The notes: generated by a model not told the origin, from the letters alone. 64,000 bases of DNA from Micromonospora avicenniae (GCF_900156065.1 NZ_FTNF01000016.1:62001-126000), one strand, 5' to 3'. Numbered from the stretch's first letter, positions 7,639-16,840 are shown. Translations and numbers: made by a program.

Positions 7639-10600
7639 TCAGCCTTCGGCGCAGCACGAATGGCGACCCGCTTCGACGTAGTGCGGGTCGTGCCACCAGT
7701 ACCGGGCGTTGTCCGGGTGCGCGGGCAGCGGCGGCAGTACCCTGCTCACCGCGGCGGCCGGCACCGCACGTTCGCCCGCGAACGGCGCGAGCAGGTCGTC
7801 CACGCGGTGCAGCACCCCGTTGGTCATGGTCTGCCGCACGTTGGCGGCCTGGTCGATGTCGGTGAGCGGATCACCGCCGAGCACCACCAGGTCCGCGTAG
7901 CTGCCGGGCGCGAGCCGCCCGATCGGCTCCTCCAGGAACTCCCCGGGCGCCCGGGTCGCGGTCGTCAACGCCTCGTACGGGGTGAGCCCGTACTTCACCA
8001 TCGCCCGCAGGTTGAGGTGCAGGCTGACCGCGTTGAACGCGATAGGCGAGTCGGTGCCGGTGAGCACCAGCCCGCCACCGCGGATCATCGCCGCCGCCTG
8101 GGCGACCTGCCGGGCCAGGTTCTGCCGGTTGGCCGTCTGGTCCGTGGTCTGCGCGGCGACGGCCGCGGCCTGCAACGCGGCGTACTGCCAGGACGGGTAG
8201 AGGGTGCGCACCCGCCGGTCGGTGACCAGCGAGGTGTCCTCACGCAGCAGCGTGTTCGCCCCGAACAGGGTCGGTGTGCGGGCCGCCCGCGAGATGTTGA
8301 AGATGTCGATGACGTCCTGGTATCCGGCGCCGATCGCGGTGACGGTGCGGGAGTAACCGAACCGGTTCGTCGCGCCGGTGTGCTCCATGCCGTCGCTGCC
8401 GAACGCGAACGCCGGGTAGTGGTAGTGCGAAGTGGAGTGCACACCCCGCCGGTGCGACCACGCGATCACCGCCCGCTGCCAGACGACCGGCAGCCGGACG
8501 TACGCCTTCATCAGGTCGTAGTCCAGCGCCTCGGCCCGCTCCAGCTCCAATTCCAACTGCCGCTCGTCGAAGGTCGGGCGCATGAAGTTGTAGTAGATCC
8601 GCGACCCGTCGACGGCCTCACCGGTGCCGAAGTACCGCGGGCCGATCCGGGCGCCGGACTGGATCGACTCCCGCTCCTCCACCATGTGATAGGCGGGGCT
8701 GCCGGGCGATCGGGTGGTGGTCACGCCGAGGGAGAGCCAGAGGCGGTTCTGCCGAGCGCCGTAGGCGTAGCCCTGCATCTCCCGATGATGGTGCATGTCG
8801 ACCAGACCCGGGATCACCACCCCGTCGCGGGCGTCGACGATCCGCCCGTCCCGGCCCGGCCGGGACCGCTCGACCGCGGCGATCCGATGCCCCTCGACCA
8901 CCACGTCGACGTCCGCGCGCAGCCGCCGGCTGACGCCGTCCCACAGGTGTCCGGCCCGGATCACCGTACGTCCGCGCGGCCGACTGTTGGCCCAGCTCAG
9001 ACCGACCGGGACGGTGCGTGGTGCGCCGCCGTCGGCCGACACCAGCCGCAGCCGCCCATTGTTCAGGTACAGCAGCTGGGCGGAGTCGCCGCTCCAGCTG
9101 GGCGCGTCGGTCACCTCGTGGGTCACCTGGCGGGGCGTGCCGGCGAAGGTGCCGTCCGGGTGGACGTCGACCACCCAGAGGACGCTTGCCACCACGAACG
9201 CCATCCGCCGGCCGTCGGGCGACCAGACCGGCCCGTCGTCCCCTCGGGTCTGAATGGACCGGTGCGGCATCGGATCGACGTAGCGGGCGGCGCCGGAGAT
9301 CCGGTCGACCAGCAGGATCTTGCTGAGCCCCTCCCGGTAGCGGGCCGAATAGGGTACGACGGCGGCGAGGGCGATGACCCGCCCGTCGGCCGACCAGGTG
9401 GGGCGGCCGGGTTCGAAGGTAGCGCCGAAGACCGGCTGCACCTGCCCCGACGCCACCTCGACGGTGTAGAGGGCGCCGTTCTGGTCGAGGAACGCCAGGT
9501 GGGTGCTCTGCGGCGACCAGGTCCCGGACAGCGCCGCGGCGTCCGGCAGGTCGGTCAGCTGTCGCTCCGCGCCGGTCCGCAGGTCACGCAGCCAGATGTC
9601 CAGCTTTCCGCCCCGGTCGGTGGAGTACGACAGGTACCGCCCGTCGGGTGACCACGCCGGGTCGCACTTCCACCACTGGTCGCGGGTGAGCGGGCGGGGC
9701 GACTGACCGATCGTCAGCAGGTAGACGTCGTTGAGCGCCCGGAATGCCACCTGCCGACCGTCCGGGGAGAGCACCGGGCTGCCGATGCCCACCACCGGTC
9801 TGCGGGTGGTCGAGTCGAAGTCCCGCCGCCGCTTGCGGTAGCGGGGCGTGGCGACGGTCACCGGGGCGACGAAGCCGATGTCGTGGTGGCGGTCGTTGTC
9901 GAGCCGGCGGCGCCGGATCCGGCCGTCCGCCGTGTAGACGAACTCGCGCCCCGAGCGCCAGGAGACCCGGAACGGGTAGGCGTCCTCGCCGGTGACCAGC
10001 GGCGCGTCGTTCCGCCACAGTTCGCTGCGGCCGTCGAGCAGCCGGTGGTAGACCAGGTCACGGCCGTCCGGGGTCCACGCCGGGCTGTGCAGAACGGCAG
10101 CGGTCGGGGCGGTGACCGCGGTGGTCCGGGCACCGCTGGTGAGGTCGACCACGTCGATTCGGGTGTTCGCGACCACGAACGCGATGCGGGTTCCGTCCGG
10201 CGACCAGGCCGGCTCGTACTCCTCCAGCTGACTGTCGGCGACGACCCGGGTCTGCCCGGTGTCCAGGTCGAGCAGGTGGATTCCGTAGCTGCCGGACCGG
10301 TCGGAGGAGAAGGCGATGCGTCGCCCGTCCGGGGAGAAGCGGGGCTCCCGGTGGTCGTACGGGCCGCGGGTGAGCTGCCGCAGCCCGGAGCCGTCCGGGC
10401 GGATCAGCCACAGGTTGAAGTTGCCGTCGCGATAGGACTGGAAGGTGATCGTCGAGCTGTCCGGCGCCCACTCCGGCTGGGCGATGTCGAACAGGTCGCT
10501 CGTGAGCCGGCGCGCCGGACCGCCCGACGCTGGTAACACCCACAACACGCTGACCAGGTCCATCGCGATCATCCGGCCGTCCGGGGAGAGCTGGGCAGCC

Positions 10601-10758
10601 ACGTCGGTGCCCTGCCGCAGCGTGACCCGCCGCTCCCGATCCTCGGTCTCGTGGCGCTGCCCCGCCCGCGCCGACGTCGCGACCGCGATCCCGCTCCCCG
10701 CCAGTGCCGCCGCGCCGGCCGTTCCCGCCAGCAGATCCCGCCTCCGTACGCCCGTCAT
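7639..10758 (-). CDS. Tat-exported amidohydrolase with N-terminal TolB-like beta-propeller
   Basis: A 1039-residue protein. The start MTGVRRRDLLAGTAGAAAL at 10758 is preceded by GGAGGC and gives a twin-arginine signal (RRRDLL) with an A-x-A cleavage region (TSARA). Residues 40-600 contain many PD40/WD40-like repeats of the form W-S-P-D-G-R-x-I-A-F, building TolB-type propeller blades. Residues about 610-1015 are an imidazolonepropionase-like metal amidohydrolase: VIPGLVDMHHHREMQ (metal histidines near 652), later HYHYPAFAFGSDGMEHTG, LTGTDSPIAF and GSYADLVVLGGDPL. Such fusions are thought to be secreted peptidases or amidases of the dipeptidase/prolidase-like group; the substrate is not known. 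The C-terminus carries CC, an odd tail. Confidence 0.85.
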   Translation of the reverse strand: MTGVRRRDLLAGTAGAAALAGSGIAVATSARAGQRHETEDRERRVTLRQGTDVAAQLSPDGRMIAMDLVSVLWVLPASGGPARRLTSDLFDIAQPEWAPDSSTITFQSYRDGNFNLWLIRPDGSGLRQLTRGPYDHREPRFSPDGRRIAFSSDRSGSYGIHLLDLDTGQTRVVADSQLEEYEPAWSPDGTRIAFVVANTRIDVVDLTSGARTTAVTAPTAAVLHSPAWTPDGRDLVYHRLLDGRSELWRNDAPLVTGEDAYPFRVSWRSGREFVYTADGRIRRRRLDNDRHHDIGFVAPVTVATPRYRKRRRDFDSTTRRPVVGIGSPVLSPDGRQVAFRALNDVYLLTIGQSPRPLTRDQWWKCDPAWSPDGRYLSYSTDRGGKLDIWLRDLRTGAERQLTDLPDAAALSGTWSPQSTHLAFLDQNGALYTVEVASGQVQPVFGATFEPGRPTWSADGRVIALAAVVPYSARYREGLSKILLVDRISGAARYVDPMPHRSIQTRGDDGPVWSPDGRRMAFVVASVLWVVDVHPDGTFAGTPRQVTHEVTDAPSWSGDSAQLLYLNNGRLRLVSADGGAPRTVPVGLSWANSRPRGRTVIRAGHLWDGVSRRLRADVDVVVEGHRIAAVERSRPGRDGRIVDARDGVVIPGLVDMHHHREMQGYAYGARQNRLWLSLGVTTTRSPGSPAYHMVEERESIQSGARIGPRYFGTGEAVDGSRIYYNFMRPTFDERQLELELERAEALDYDLMKAYVRLPVVWQRAVIAWSHRRGVHSTSHYHYPAFAFGSDGMEHTGATNRFGYSRTVTAIGAGYQDVIDIFNISRAARTPTLFGANTLLREDTSLVTDRRVRTLYPSWQYAALQAAAVAAQTTDQTANRQNLARQVAQAAAMIRGGGLVLTGTDSPIAFNAVSLHLNLRAMVKYGLTPYEALTTATRAPGEFLEEPIGRLAPGSYADLVVLGGDPLTDIDQAANVRQTMTNGVLHRVDDLLAPFAGERAVPAAAVSRVLPPLPAHPDNARYWWHDPHYVEAGRHSCCAEG

Positions 10759-11000
10759 GATGCCTCCCCGTCGAAGCTTCGATCGAACATCTCCGATCCT
10801 TATGGCCGGGCGGAAGGCGACGCAGCTCCCAGCGGTCGGCGAGCGGTAAGCGGACAGGCACGAGCGGTGACCGGTCGGCTCTGACCGTTCAGCGGCACGC
10901 GACCGAGGTGGGACTGCTCGGGTGTCCGTCGGCACAGCCTGAACCGTTCACCGGCGCCGGCCGTGCTGATCACGAAGCCAGTTCCGAGATGGAGTCACCG

Positions 11001-11792
11001 ATGTCGCAGCCAGTCGATCCGCACCAGAGCCCGTACTCCGCGCCGATTCCCGCGCCCGGCAGCCCGGCACAGTTCCCGGCCGCGACCGGTGCTCCGGCGA
11101 ATGGACGGGTCTACCCGAGCCGGAAACCGTGGCTCCGGATCGGTCTGATCACCGTAGCCGCGGTGGTGGCGCTGTGCGCCGCGGTGGTCGGCCTTTCGTT
11201 CGCCATCGCTCCGAACGGGACCGCCGGCTCGTCCGGCGGCGCGACGAAGCAGGCGGCGGGACCGCAGAGCAATGCGTCGGCCACGGCAGGTGCCCCCGGA
11301 GTCGGTGGCGCGGAAGCCTCCGCACCCGCCGGCTCGGCAGCTCCCGGCGGCGCCGGGACCATCACCGTGGTGGCTCCCGCGACGCTGGGCGGCCAGCCGC
11401 GGATCGACACCACCGGCAGCGGCGTGACCACCGACCCGGCAGAACCCGAAGTGACCGCGGCCGCGCAGGGCGCCTACGGCGACACCGCCACTGAGGACAT
11501 CACCTTCTTCACCGCGTTCGCCTCGACCAGCGAGACACCGGAGGCTCGGCTCGACCTGCTCACCTCGGAACTGAGCAAGAAGTTCAGCGCCCAGAACTTC
11601 GTCGAGGCGGACCCCGGACCGCTGGGCGGGCTGGGCCGATGCAGCGACGGGCTGTTCAACGGAGTGCTGGCCGGGGTCTGCGTCTGGTCCGACGCGGGCA
11701 GCAGCGGGGCGTTCATCCGTACGCGGCAGAGCGCGCAGGTCTTCGCACCGGACTTCCCGGCGCTGCGGGCGGAGGTCGAGCAGCGGTCGTGA
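11001..11792 (+). CDS. Single-pass membrane protein with extracytoplasmic domain
   Basis: A 263-residue protein of unknown function. The start is taken at 11001 because GGAG lies six bases upstream; an in-frame ATG at 10989 is an alternative. A Pro/Ala/Ser-rich cytoplasmic tail of about 45 residues leads to one transmembrane segment (LRIGLITVAAVVALCAAVVGLSFAI). A low-complexity Ala/Gly/Ser linker follows, then a C-terminal domain (about 165-263) with two cysteines (GRCSDGLF and AGVCVWSD) that could form a disulfide outside the cell. The architecture is common among Micromonosporaceae hypothetical proteins; no domain was recognised. Confidence 0.7.
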   Translation: MSQPVDPHQSPYSAPIPAPGSPAQFPAATGAPANGRVYPSRKPWLRIGLITVAAVVALCAAVVGLSFAIAPNGTAGSSGGATKQAAGPQSNASATAGAPGVGGAEASAPAGSAAPGGAGTITVVAPATLGGQPRIDTTGSGVTTDPAEPEVTAAAQGAYGDTATEDITFFTAFASTSETPEARLDLLTSELSKKFSAQNFVEADPGPLGGLGRCSDGLFNGVLAGVCVWSDAGSSGAFIRTRQSAQVFAPDFPALRAEVEQRS

Positions 11793-11870
11793 GCCTGCCT
11801 GGCACCGGGATGGGGAGCCACTGGTGCCACGGGCAGGACCCGCGTCGTGTGGCAGGGGCCGCAATGAACG

Positions 11871-11903
11871 GAGAGGCCGGCGTCCGACGGAAGCCGGCCT
11901 CTC
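11871..11903 (+). terminator. Hairpin terminator
   Basis: GAGAGGCCGGC (11871-11881) and GCCGGCCTCTC (11893-11903) form a perfect 11-bp stem with an 11-base loop, 80 bases after the preceding gene. There is no T-run, as is usual in high-GC actinobacteria. Confidence 0.5.
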
Positions 11904-12027
11904 GCGTCGCAGAAGGCGCGCGGCTCGTCGCGCCGACCAGCGCCAGAAGTTTTCCTTATGGCCGCACTCGGTGATCCCTCTGACCCTGGGGAAAGACATC
12001 CCCGCCATCCCGTCGTTGCAATGCAGC

Positions 12028-12801
12028 ATGAACACCGCGACCTGGCTCGACGCCTTGAACACCAGCTCCGAACGGCTCCTCAAGACCGTCCGCGACCTGC
12101 CCGACGACGTTCTCGCCCGGCCGTCCTTCGCCGACCGCTGGAGCGTCGCACAGGTGCTGTCCCATCTCGGCAGCGGCGCCGAGATCTCCACCATGCTGGT
12201 GCAGCGCGGAATCGACGGCGACACCACCACACCGACCGTTGACGACGTCCGGCCGATCTGGCAACGCTGGGACGCGCTGTCCGCCCCCGCCCAGCGGGAG
12301 GCCTGGCTCGGCGCCGACCGACGCCACCGGGCACTGCTGGCGTCGCTCGACGCCCAGCAGCTCGAAGCGGTCCGGGTGCCGTACTTCGCCGGCCTGCTCA
12401 GCCTTCCCACCTACCTCGGGTACCGGCTGTCCGAGCAGTCGGTCCACGCGTGGGACATCGAGGTCGCTCTCGACCCCGCCGCGACGATCCCGGCGGCTGA
12501 GGTCGAGCTGCTCTGGGACCGCCTGGATCTCGTCGCCACCCGGTTCCGGGACGCGGACGTCCTTCAGCGCCTCGCCCCGAAGCAGCTCGCGCTCGGACTG
12601 CCGGACCGGACCCGGACGCTCGACCTGCACGACGAGCTGCACCTGATCGACAGCGCGCCGCAGAACCCGGCCGCCACCGTGACCGGTACGGCCGAGGCAC
12701 TCCTGCGGCTGATCTACGGCCGCAACCGGCCCGAGGACGGCGTCAATGTGACCGGCGACGTGGTTCTCGACGACCTGCGCCGGCTCTTCCCCGGCTTCTA
12801 G
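12028..12801 (+). CDS. Maleylpyruvate isomerase family protein (mycothiol-dependent, DinB-like fold)
   Basis: A 257-residue protein. W-L-D-A-L-x-x-S-x-x-R-L near the N-terminus, RPSFADRWSVAQVLSHLGSGAEI (metal-binding His in S-H-L-G-S), and SEQSVHAWDIEVAL (second and third ligand region H-A-W-D-I) match the mycothiol-dependent metalloenzyme (MDMPI/TIGR03083) family. The C-terminal half is the SCP2-like MDMPI C domain (ALRLIYGR-type ending, here EALLRLIYGRNRPEDGV). Function is probably a mycothiol-dependent transferase or isomerase of unknown substrate. A GTG 18 codons upstream is an alternative start. Its TAG stop overlaps the left end of a MITE-like palindrome. Confidence 0.75.
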   Translation: MNTATWLDALNTSSERLLKTVRDLPDDVLARPSFADRWSVAQVLSHLGSGAEISTMLVQRGIDGDTTTPTVDDVRPIWQRWDALSAPAQREAWLGADRRHRALLASLDAQQLEAVRVPYFAGLLSLPTYLGYRLSEQSVHAWDIEVALDPAATIPAAEVELLWDRLDLVATRFRDADVLQRLAPKQLALGLPDRTRTLDLHDELHLIDSAPQNPAATVTGTAEALLRLIYGRNRPEDGVNVTGDVVLDDLRRLFPGF

Positions 12802-12965
12802 GGCGTGTGTCGAAGCCTTCGGTCGAGCCGAGGCGGAGTCCAGGCGGCGGTCCGGCAAGTCGGGGATTCGTCCGGATACCGGTGTTGTATCCGGACGAAG
12901 CGCCGACGCCGCCGGTCGTCGTCTGGGCGCGCCGCAGGCCGGCCAGGGACTTCGACACACGCCCT
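12800..12965. mobile_element. MITE-like imperfect palindrome with 16-bp terminal inverted repeats
   Basis: The ends AGGGCGTGTGTCGAAG (12800-12815) and CTTCGACACACGCCCT (12950-12965) are perfect inverted repeats. The centre is a second perfect inverted repeat, TTCGTCCGGATA (12867-12878) with TATCCGGACGAA (12888-12899), and the arms between are partly complementary. The 166-bp unit has no gene, so it looks like a non-autonomous insertion element able to fold into a long hairpin. It begins inside the stop codon of the isomerase gene. No clear target-site duplication could be read. Confidence 0.6.
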
Positions 12966-12973
12966 CGGGCCGC

Positions 12974-13009
12974 CGTCCCGCCGGCACGGGTGAACCCGCC
13001 GGCGGGACG
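12974..13009 (+). terminator. Strong compound hairpin terminator
   Basis: CGTCCCGCCGG (12974-12984) pairs with CCGGCGGGACG (12999-13009); inside, CGGG-TGAA-CCCG extends the stem after a two-base bulge. It lies after the MITE-like element and closes the isomerase transcript. Confidence 0.6.
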
Positions 13010-13025
13010 CCGCCTCTTCATCCTC

Positions 13026-13042
13026 CTTATGGGTGCCATAAG
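13026..13042. promoter_or_regulatory. Inverted repeat, possible operator
   Basis: CTTATGGGTGCCATAAG is a perfect 7-3-7 inverted repeat, AT-rich against its surroundings, about 215 bases upstream of the RclA-like gene. It looks like a regulator binding site; the regulator is unknown. Confidence 0.45.
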
Positions 13043-13255
13043 TGCGGCCGATACCCGGCCACCGGGCTTGCCGACTACCGTGAGCCGGGCCATCTGACCG
13101 GGTGGCGGCGGGGCAACGCGTCGACATGACGCCCGAGGCCCGGTCGAGCGCCTCCCCACGTGCCGGCGGGGCCGTGCATGCCCAAGATCGGCCCGCGTAC
13201 GACCTCGTGTCGGGTCCGCCGCTGATCGACATCGCACTTCTCAGGAGCCGCAGCC

Positions 13256-14653
13256 ATGGGTAGCACGAGCAGCACGTTGAAGGCCGACGTCCTCATCATC
13301 GGTTTCGGCAAGGGCGGCAAGACCGCGGCGGCCACGTTGGGCCGGTCCGGCAAACGAGTCGTGCTGGTGGAGCAGTCGGAGCGCATGTACGGCGGCACCT
13401 GCCCGAACGTGGGGTGCGTACCGACGAAGGGACTCGTGCACCGGTCCCAGCGGCGCCGCCCCGAGGATCCGGCGCAGGACTGGTACGCACGGTCCGTCCA
13501 GGAGGTCCAGGAGACCCGGGAGATGATGCGGCGCGGCAACTTCGACACGTTGAGCAGCATCGACACGGTAACCGTGATCACCGGTCGCGCCACCTTCGCC
13601 GACCCGCACACGGTCACCGTCGTCACTCGCGACGAGCAGCTCACCGTCACCGCCGACACCATTCTGATCAACACCGGGTCCGAACCGGTCGTCCCCGACA
13701 TCCCCGGCCTCGCCACGAGCAGGTACCTCGTGTCCAGCACCGAGCTGATCGAGACGGCCACCCTGCCGGAACGGCTCGCGATCCTCGGCGGCGGTTACCT
13801 GGGTATCGAGTTCGCCGCCATCTACCGCCGGTTCGGTGCGCAGGTCACCATGCTGGAGCGCAGCGACCGGATCTTCGCTCGTGAGGACGACGACGTCGCC
13901 GCGGTGGCCACGCACATCCTGGTCGACGAGGGCATCCACATCGTCACGGCGGCGCGGGTGATGGAGGTGCGCGACGGCGGCAGCGCCACCACGATCGTGT
14001 ACGACAAGGACGGCGAGCAGCACACCGTCGAGGTCGACGCCATCCTGGCCGCCGCCGGCCGCGCACCGGCGACCCGTGACCTCCACCTCGAAGCCGCCGG
14101 TGTCCGTACCACCCGGGCCGGGGCGGTCGAGGTCGACGAGCACCTGCGGACGAGCCAACCCCACATCTTCGCCCTGGGCGACGTACGAGGCGGGCCGCAG
14201 TTCACCTACCTGTCGCTCGACGACAGCCGAGTCGTCCTCGACCAGCTCACCGGCGAGGGCCTCCGATCGACGGCCGACCGGATCGTCCCCCGCACCCTGT
14301 TCATGACCCCGCCGCTGGCGAGTGTGGGCCTGACCGAGCGGGAGGCCCGGGAGGCGGGACACCGGGTGAAGATCGCACGGGAGGCCGTCGCGGAGATCGT
14401 GGCGATGCCGCGCGCGTACGCCGTCGAGGAGACCCGCGGGGTCATGAAGTTCGTGATCGACGCCGACACGGATCAGATCCTCGGCGCCGCCCTACTGAGC
14501 ATCGACGCGCAGGAACTCATCAACACGGTCGCGCTCGCCATGCGGCACGGCATCACGGCGGCCGAACTTCGCGACGCCGTCTACACCCACCCGAGTTCGA
14601 CCGAGGCGTTCAACGAGGTGCTGGCCACCATCGTGCGTACCGACGAGCCGTAG
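13256..14653 (+). CDS. RclA-like pyridine nucleotide-disulfide oxidoreductase
   Basis: A 465-residue flavoenzyme with AGGAG upstream of its ATG. The FAD Rossmann segment is ADVLIIGFGKGGKTAAATL (residues 10-28). The redox-active disulfide is GGTCPNVGCVPTK (Cys49 and Cys54). The NAD(P) Rossmann motif is LAILGGGYLGIEFAAIYRRFG, and HIFALGDVRGGPQF is the second FAD-binding motif. The C-terminal interface domain ends YTHPSSTEAFNE, where the HP pair matches class I members. The pattern resembles RclA (reactive-chlorine resistance) more than lipoamide dehydrogenase or mercuric reductase. Probable role: cytosolic redox or metal detoxification. An NDH-like gene and an ECF41 sigma gene follow, suggesting an oxidative-stress operon. 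Confidence 0.8.
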   Translation: MGSTSSTLKADVLIIGFGKGGKTAAATLGRSGKRVVLVEQSERMYGGTCPNVGCVPTKGLVHRSQRRRPEDPAQDWYARSVQEVQETREMMRRGNFDTLSSIDTVTVITGRATFADPHTVTVVTRDEQLTVTADTILINTGSEPVVPDIPGLATSRYLVSSTELIETATLPERLAILGGGYLGIEFAAIYRRFGAQVTMLERSDRIFAREDDDVAAVATHILVDEGIHIVTAARVMEVRDGGSATTIVYDKDGEQHTVEVDAILAAAGRAPATRDLHLEAAGVRTTRAGAVEVDEHLRTSQPHIFALGDVRGGPQFTYLSLDDSRVVLDQLTGEGLRSTADRIVPRTLFMTPPLASVGLTEREAREAGHRVKIAREAVAEIVAMPRAYAVEETRGVMKFVIDADTDQILGAALLSIDAQELINTVALAMRHGITAAELRDAVYTHPSSTEAFNEVLATIVRTDEP

Positions 14654-14708
14654 AACCTCCCTGGCCCAGCGGCCAGCACCGACCCAGATGTGATCCAGGT
14701 CACCCGGG

Positions 14709-14735
14709 CTCACGATCCAGCCCCACTGCCCCGTC
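14709..14735 (+). promoter_or_regulatory. Weak candidate ECF41-type promoter
   Basis: CTCAC (14709-14713) and CGTC (14732-14735) have a spacing close to the known ECF41 consensus (TGTCACA, about 16 bases, CGTC), 35 bases before the oxidoreductase start. The upstream half is only a partial match. Confidence 0.25.
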
Positions 14736-14770
14736 CCGTGTTCGTCGTCAACACGAAAGAGGGCAGACAG

Positions 14771-15931
14771 ATGCACAAGATCGTGATCCTCGGCGCCGGG
14801 TACGCGGGCCTCACCGCGGCGGTCAGCCTCGCCGGGCGCACCCGGCGCCGCGAGGACATCCAGATCACCATCGTCAACGCCGAGGAGCGGTTCACCGAAC
14901 GGTTGCGGCTGCATCAGACCGCATCGGGGCAGCGCCTGGCCGACCTGCGCATCCCGGAACTGCTGGCCGACACCCGGGTGGAGTTCGTCCGCGGCTGGGT
15001 GACCGGCATCGACGTCAGCGCCCGCCGCGTCCGGATCGACGACGAGCGGGATCTCGAGTACGACCGGCTCGTCTACGCGCTGGGTGCCACCGCCGACACC
15101 GACGCCGTACCCGGGGTCGACGAACACGCGCACACGCTCGACAGCGCCCACAACGCCGAGATGCTGGCGCGAAGGCTGGCGAGCCTCGGCAGCGGCACCG
15201 TGGCGGTGTGCGGAAGCGGGTTGACCGGGGTCGAGGCCGCGGCCGAGATCGCTGAGCAGCACCCCGGCCTCGACGTGGTGCTGCTCGGCAAGCGGGAACC
15301 AGGGTCGACGATGGGTCCGAAGGCCAGGGCGTACCTCCACATCGCTCTCGCCCGACTCGGTGTACGCGTCGTCAGCGGCGTGGAGGTCGTCAAGGTGCGC
15401 CCCGGATCGGTGGATCTCGTCGACGGGGCGAGCATCGCGGCAGACATCGTGCTCTGGACCAGCGGCGTGCGGGTCCCGCCGTTGGCCGCCGCGGCAGGCC
15501 TGCGGGTGGACGACACGGGTCGCGCCGTCACCGACCCGGCCCTGCGGTCGGTGTCCCATCCGCAGGTCTACGTCATCGGCGATGCCGCCGCTATCCAACA
15601 GGGCTACGGCGTCATGCACGGCACCTGCCAGAGTGGCATGCCGACCGGCGTTCACGCGGCGACGTCGATCATGCGGGAGCTCGACGGCAAGCAGCCCCGG
15701 CCCTTCCGGTTCGGGTACGTGCACACCCCGGTCAGCCTCGGCCGCCGTGACGCGGTGATCCAGTTCACCCGTCCCGACGACAGTCCCAAGCGGTTCTTCC
15801 TGAGTGGCCGCCCGGCCGTCTGGTACAAGGAGACGGTGAGTTACGCACCGTGGCCGTCGTTCCAGCGGCTGAGTGCATTCCCCGCCATGGGATCCTTCGC
15901 CTGGCGCCGGGGCGGGCGGTTCACCCGGTGA
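14771..15931 (+). CDS. FAD/NAD(P)-dependent oxidoreductase, NDH-2-like
   Basis: A 386-residue flavoprotein. The start MHKIVILGAGYAGLTAAVSLAG holds the FAD Rossmann fold at the extreme N-terminus. DRLVYALGATADTDAVPG is the ATG-type motif, TVAVCGSGLTGVEAAAEIAEQHP the NAD(P)H-binding Rossmann fold, and VYVIGDAAAI the second FAD motif. The layout is that of type II NADH dehydrogenase or related carotenoid/quinone-type reductases, without the usual C-terminal membrane anchor helix. It probably oxidises NAD(P)H with a quinone or small-molecule acceptor. Its stop overlaps the GTG start of the ECF41 sigma gene (GTGA), which makes it the likely cognate oxidoreductase target of that sigma factor. Confidence 0.85.
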   Translation: MHKIVILGAGYAGLTAAVSLAGRTRRREDIQITIVNAEERFTERLRLHQTASGQRLADLRIPELLADTRVEFVRGWVTGIDVSARRVRIDDERDLEYDRLVYALGATADTDAVPGVDEHAHTLDSAHNAEMLARRLASLGSGTVAVCGSGLTGVEAAAEIAEQHPGLDVVLLGKREPGSTMGPKARAYLHIALARLGVRVVSGVEVVKVRPGSVDLVDGASIAADIVLWTSGVRVPPLAAAAGLRVDDTGRAVTDPALRSVSHPQVYVIGDAAAIQQGYGVMHGTCQSGMPTGVHAATSIMRELDGKQPRPFRFGYVHTPVSLGRRDAVIQFTRPDDSPKRFFLSGRPAVWYKETVSYAPWPSFQRLSAFPAMGSFAWRRGGRFTR

Positions 15932-16827
15932 CGGACGAGCCTAACGACGCCTTCGACGAACACCGGAGGCTGCTGTTCCACGTCGCGTACCGCATCCTCG
16001 GCAGCGTGACCGACGCCGAGGATGCGGTGCAGGACACCTGGCTGAAATGGTCGGCGGCCGACCGCTCGCGGGTGGCGGACCCGAAGTCGTACCTGGTGCG
16101 GATCGTGTCGAACCTGGCGATGGACCGATTGCGTTCGGCGCGGGCCCGACGCGAGACATACGTCGGTCCGTGGCTGCCCGAGCCGATCCTGACAAGTGGC
16201 GACACGGCCGACGCGGTGGCCAACGCCGACGCGCTGTCGATGGGGCTGCTGGTGGTGCTGGAGACGCTGACCCCGCTCGAGCGCGCGGTCTTCGTGCTCA
16301 AGGAGGCCTTCGGCTTCACCTATGCCGAGATCGCCCACGCGGTCGAGCGTTCCGAGGAGACGGTCCGGCAGGCCGCCCACCGCGCCCGTGGGCATGTGCA
16401 GGCCCGGCGGCCGCGTTTCCAGGCCGATCACAACCGGCAGCGGGCGGTCACCGAGCGCTTCCTCACCGCCGCCATGGGCGGCGACATCAACACGTTGATG
16501 CAACTGCTCGCGCCCGATGTGACGCTGTGGACCGACGGTGGCGGCAAGGTACGGCAGGCGATGCGCCCGATCATCGGCGCGGACCGGGTGGCGACCTGGT
16601 TCGCGGGCATCGCCGCCCGGCCCTACCAGGGCATCGAACCCGCCGACATGATCGTCGAGCTGGTCGAGCTCAACGGGCAGGCGGGGATGGTGTTCCGCGG
16701 CGCCGGCAGGGTCATCGCCACGCTCTCCCTCGATTTGGACGACGAGGGCACCGTCACCGGCGTTCACAACGTCGCCAATCCCGACAAGCTCCGCGCCGTC
16801 GCCACCGGAACAGTCCACCACTTCTAG
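15928..16827 (+). CDS. ECF41-family RNA polymerase sigma factor with SnoaL-like C-terminal domain
   Basis: A 299-residue sigma factor from a GTG overlapping the upstream stop. Sigma-2 spans about residues 8-75 (HVAYRILGSVTDAEDAVQDTW); sigma-4 about 105-165 (LTPLERAVFVLKEAFGFTYAEIAHAVERSEETVRQ). The loop GPWLPEP, and DGGGK and NPDKL in the C-terminal extension (about 185-295), are the hallmark motifs of ECF41, whose SnoaL/NTF2-like extension controls activity in place of an anti-sigma factor. ECF41 genes are typically linked to an oxidoreductase, epimerase or carboxymuconolactone decarboxylase gene; here the overlapping flavoprotein gene fills that place. Confidence 0.9.
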   Translation: MTDEPNDAFDEHRRLLFHVAYRILGSVTDAEDAVQDTWLKWSAADRSRVADPKSYLVRIVSNLAMDRLRSARARRETYVGPWLPEPILTSGDTADAVANADALSMGLLVVLETLTPLERAVFVLKEAFGFTYAEIAHAVERSEETVRQAAHRARGHVQARRPRFQADHNRQRAVTERFLTAAMGGDINTLMQLLAPDVTLWTDGGGKVRQAMRPIIGADRVATWFAGIAARPYQGIEPADMIVELVELNGQAGMVFRGAGRVIATLSLDLDDEGTVTGVHNVANPDKLRAVATGTVHHF

Positions 16828-16840
16828 CCATGTCTGCACG

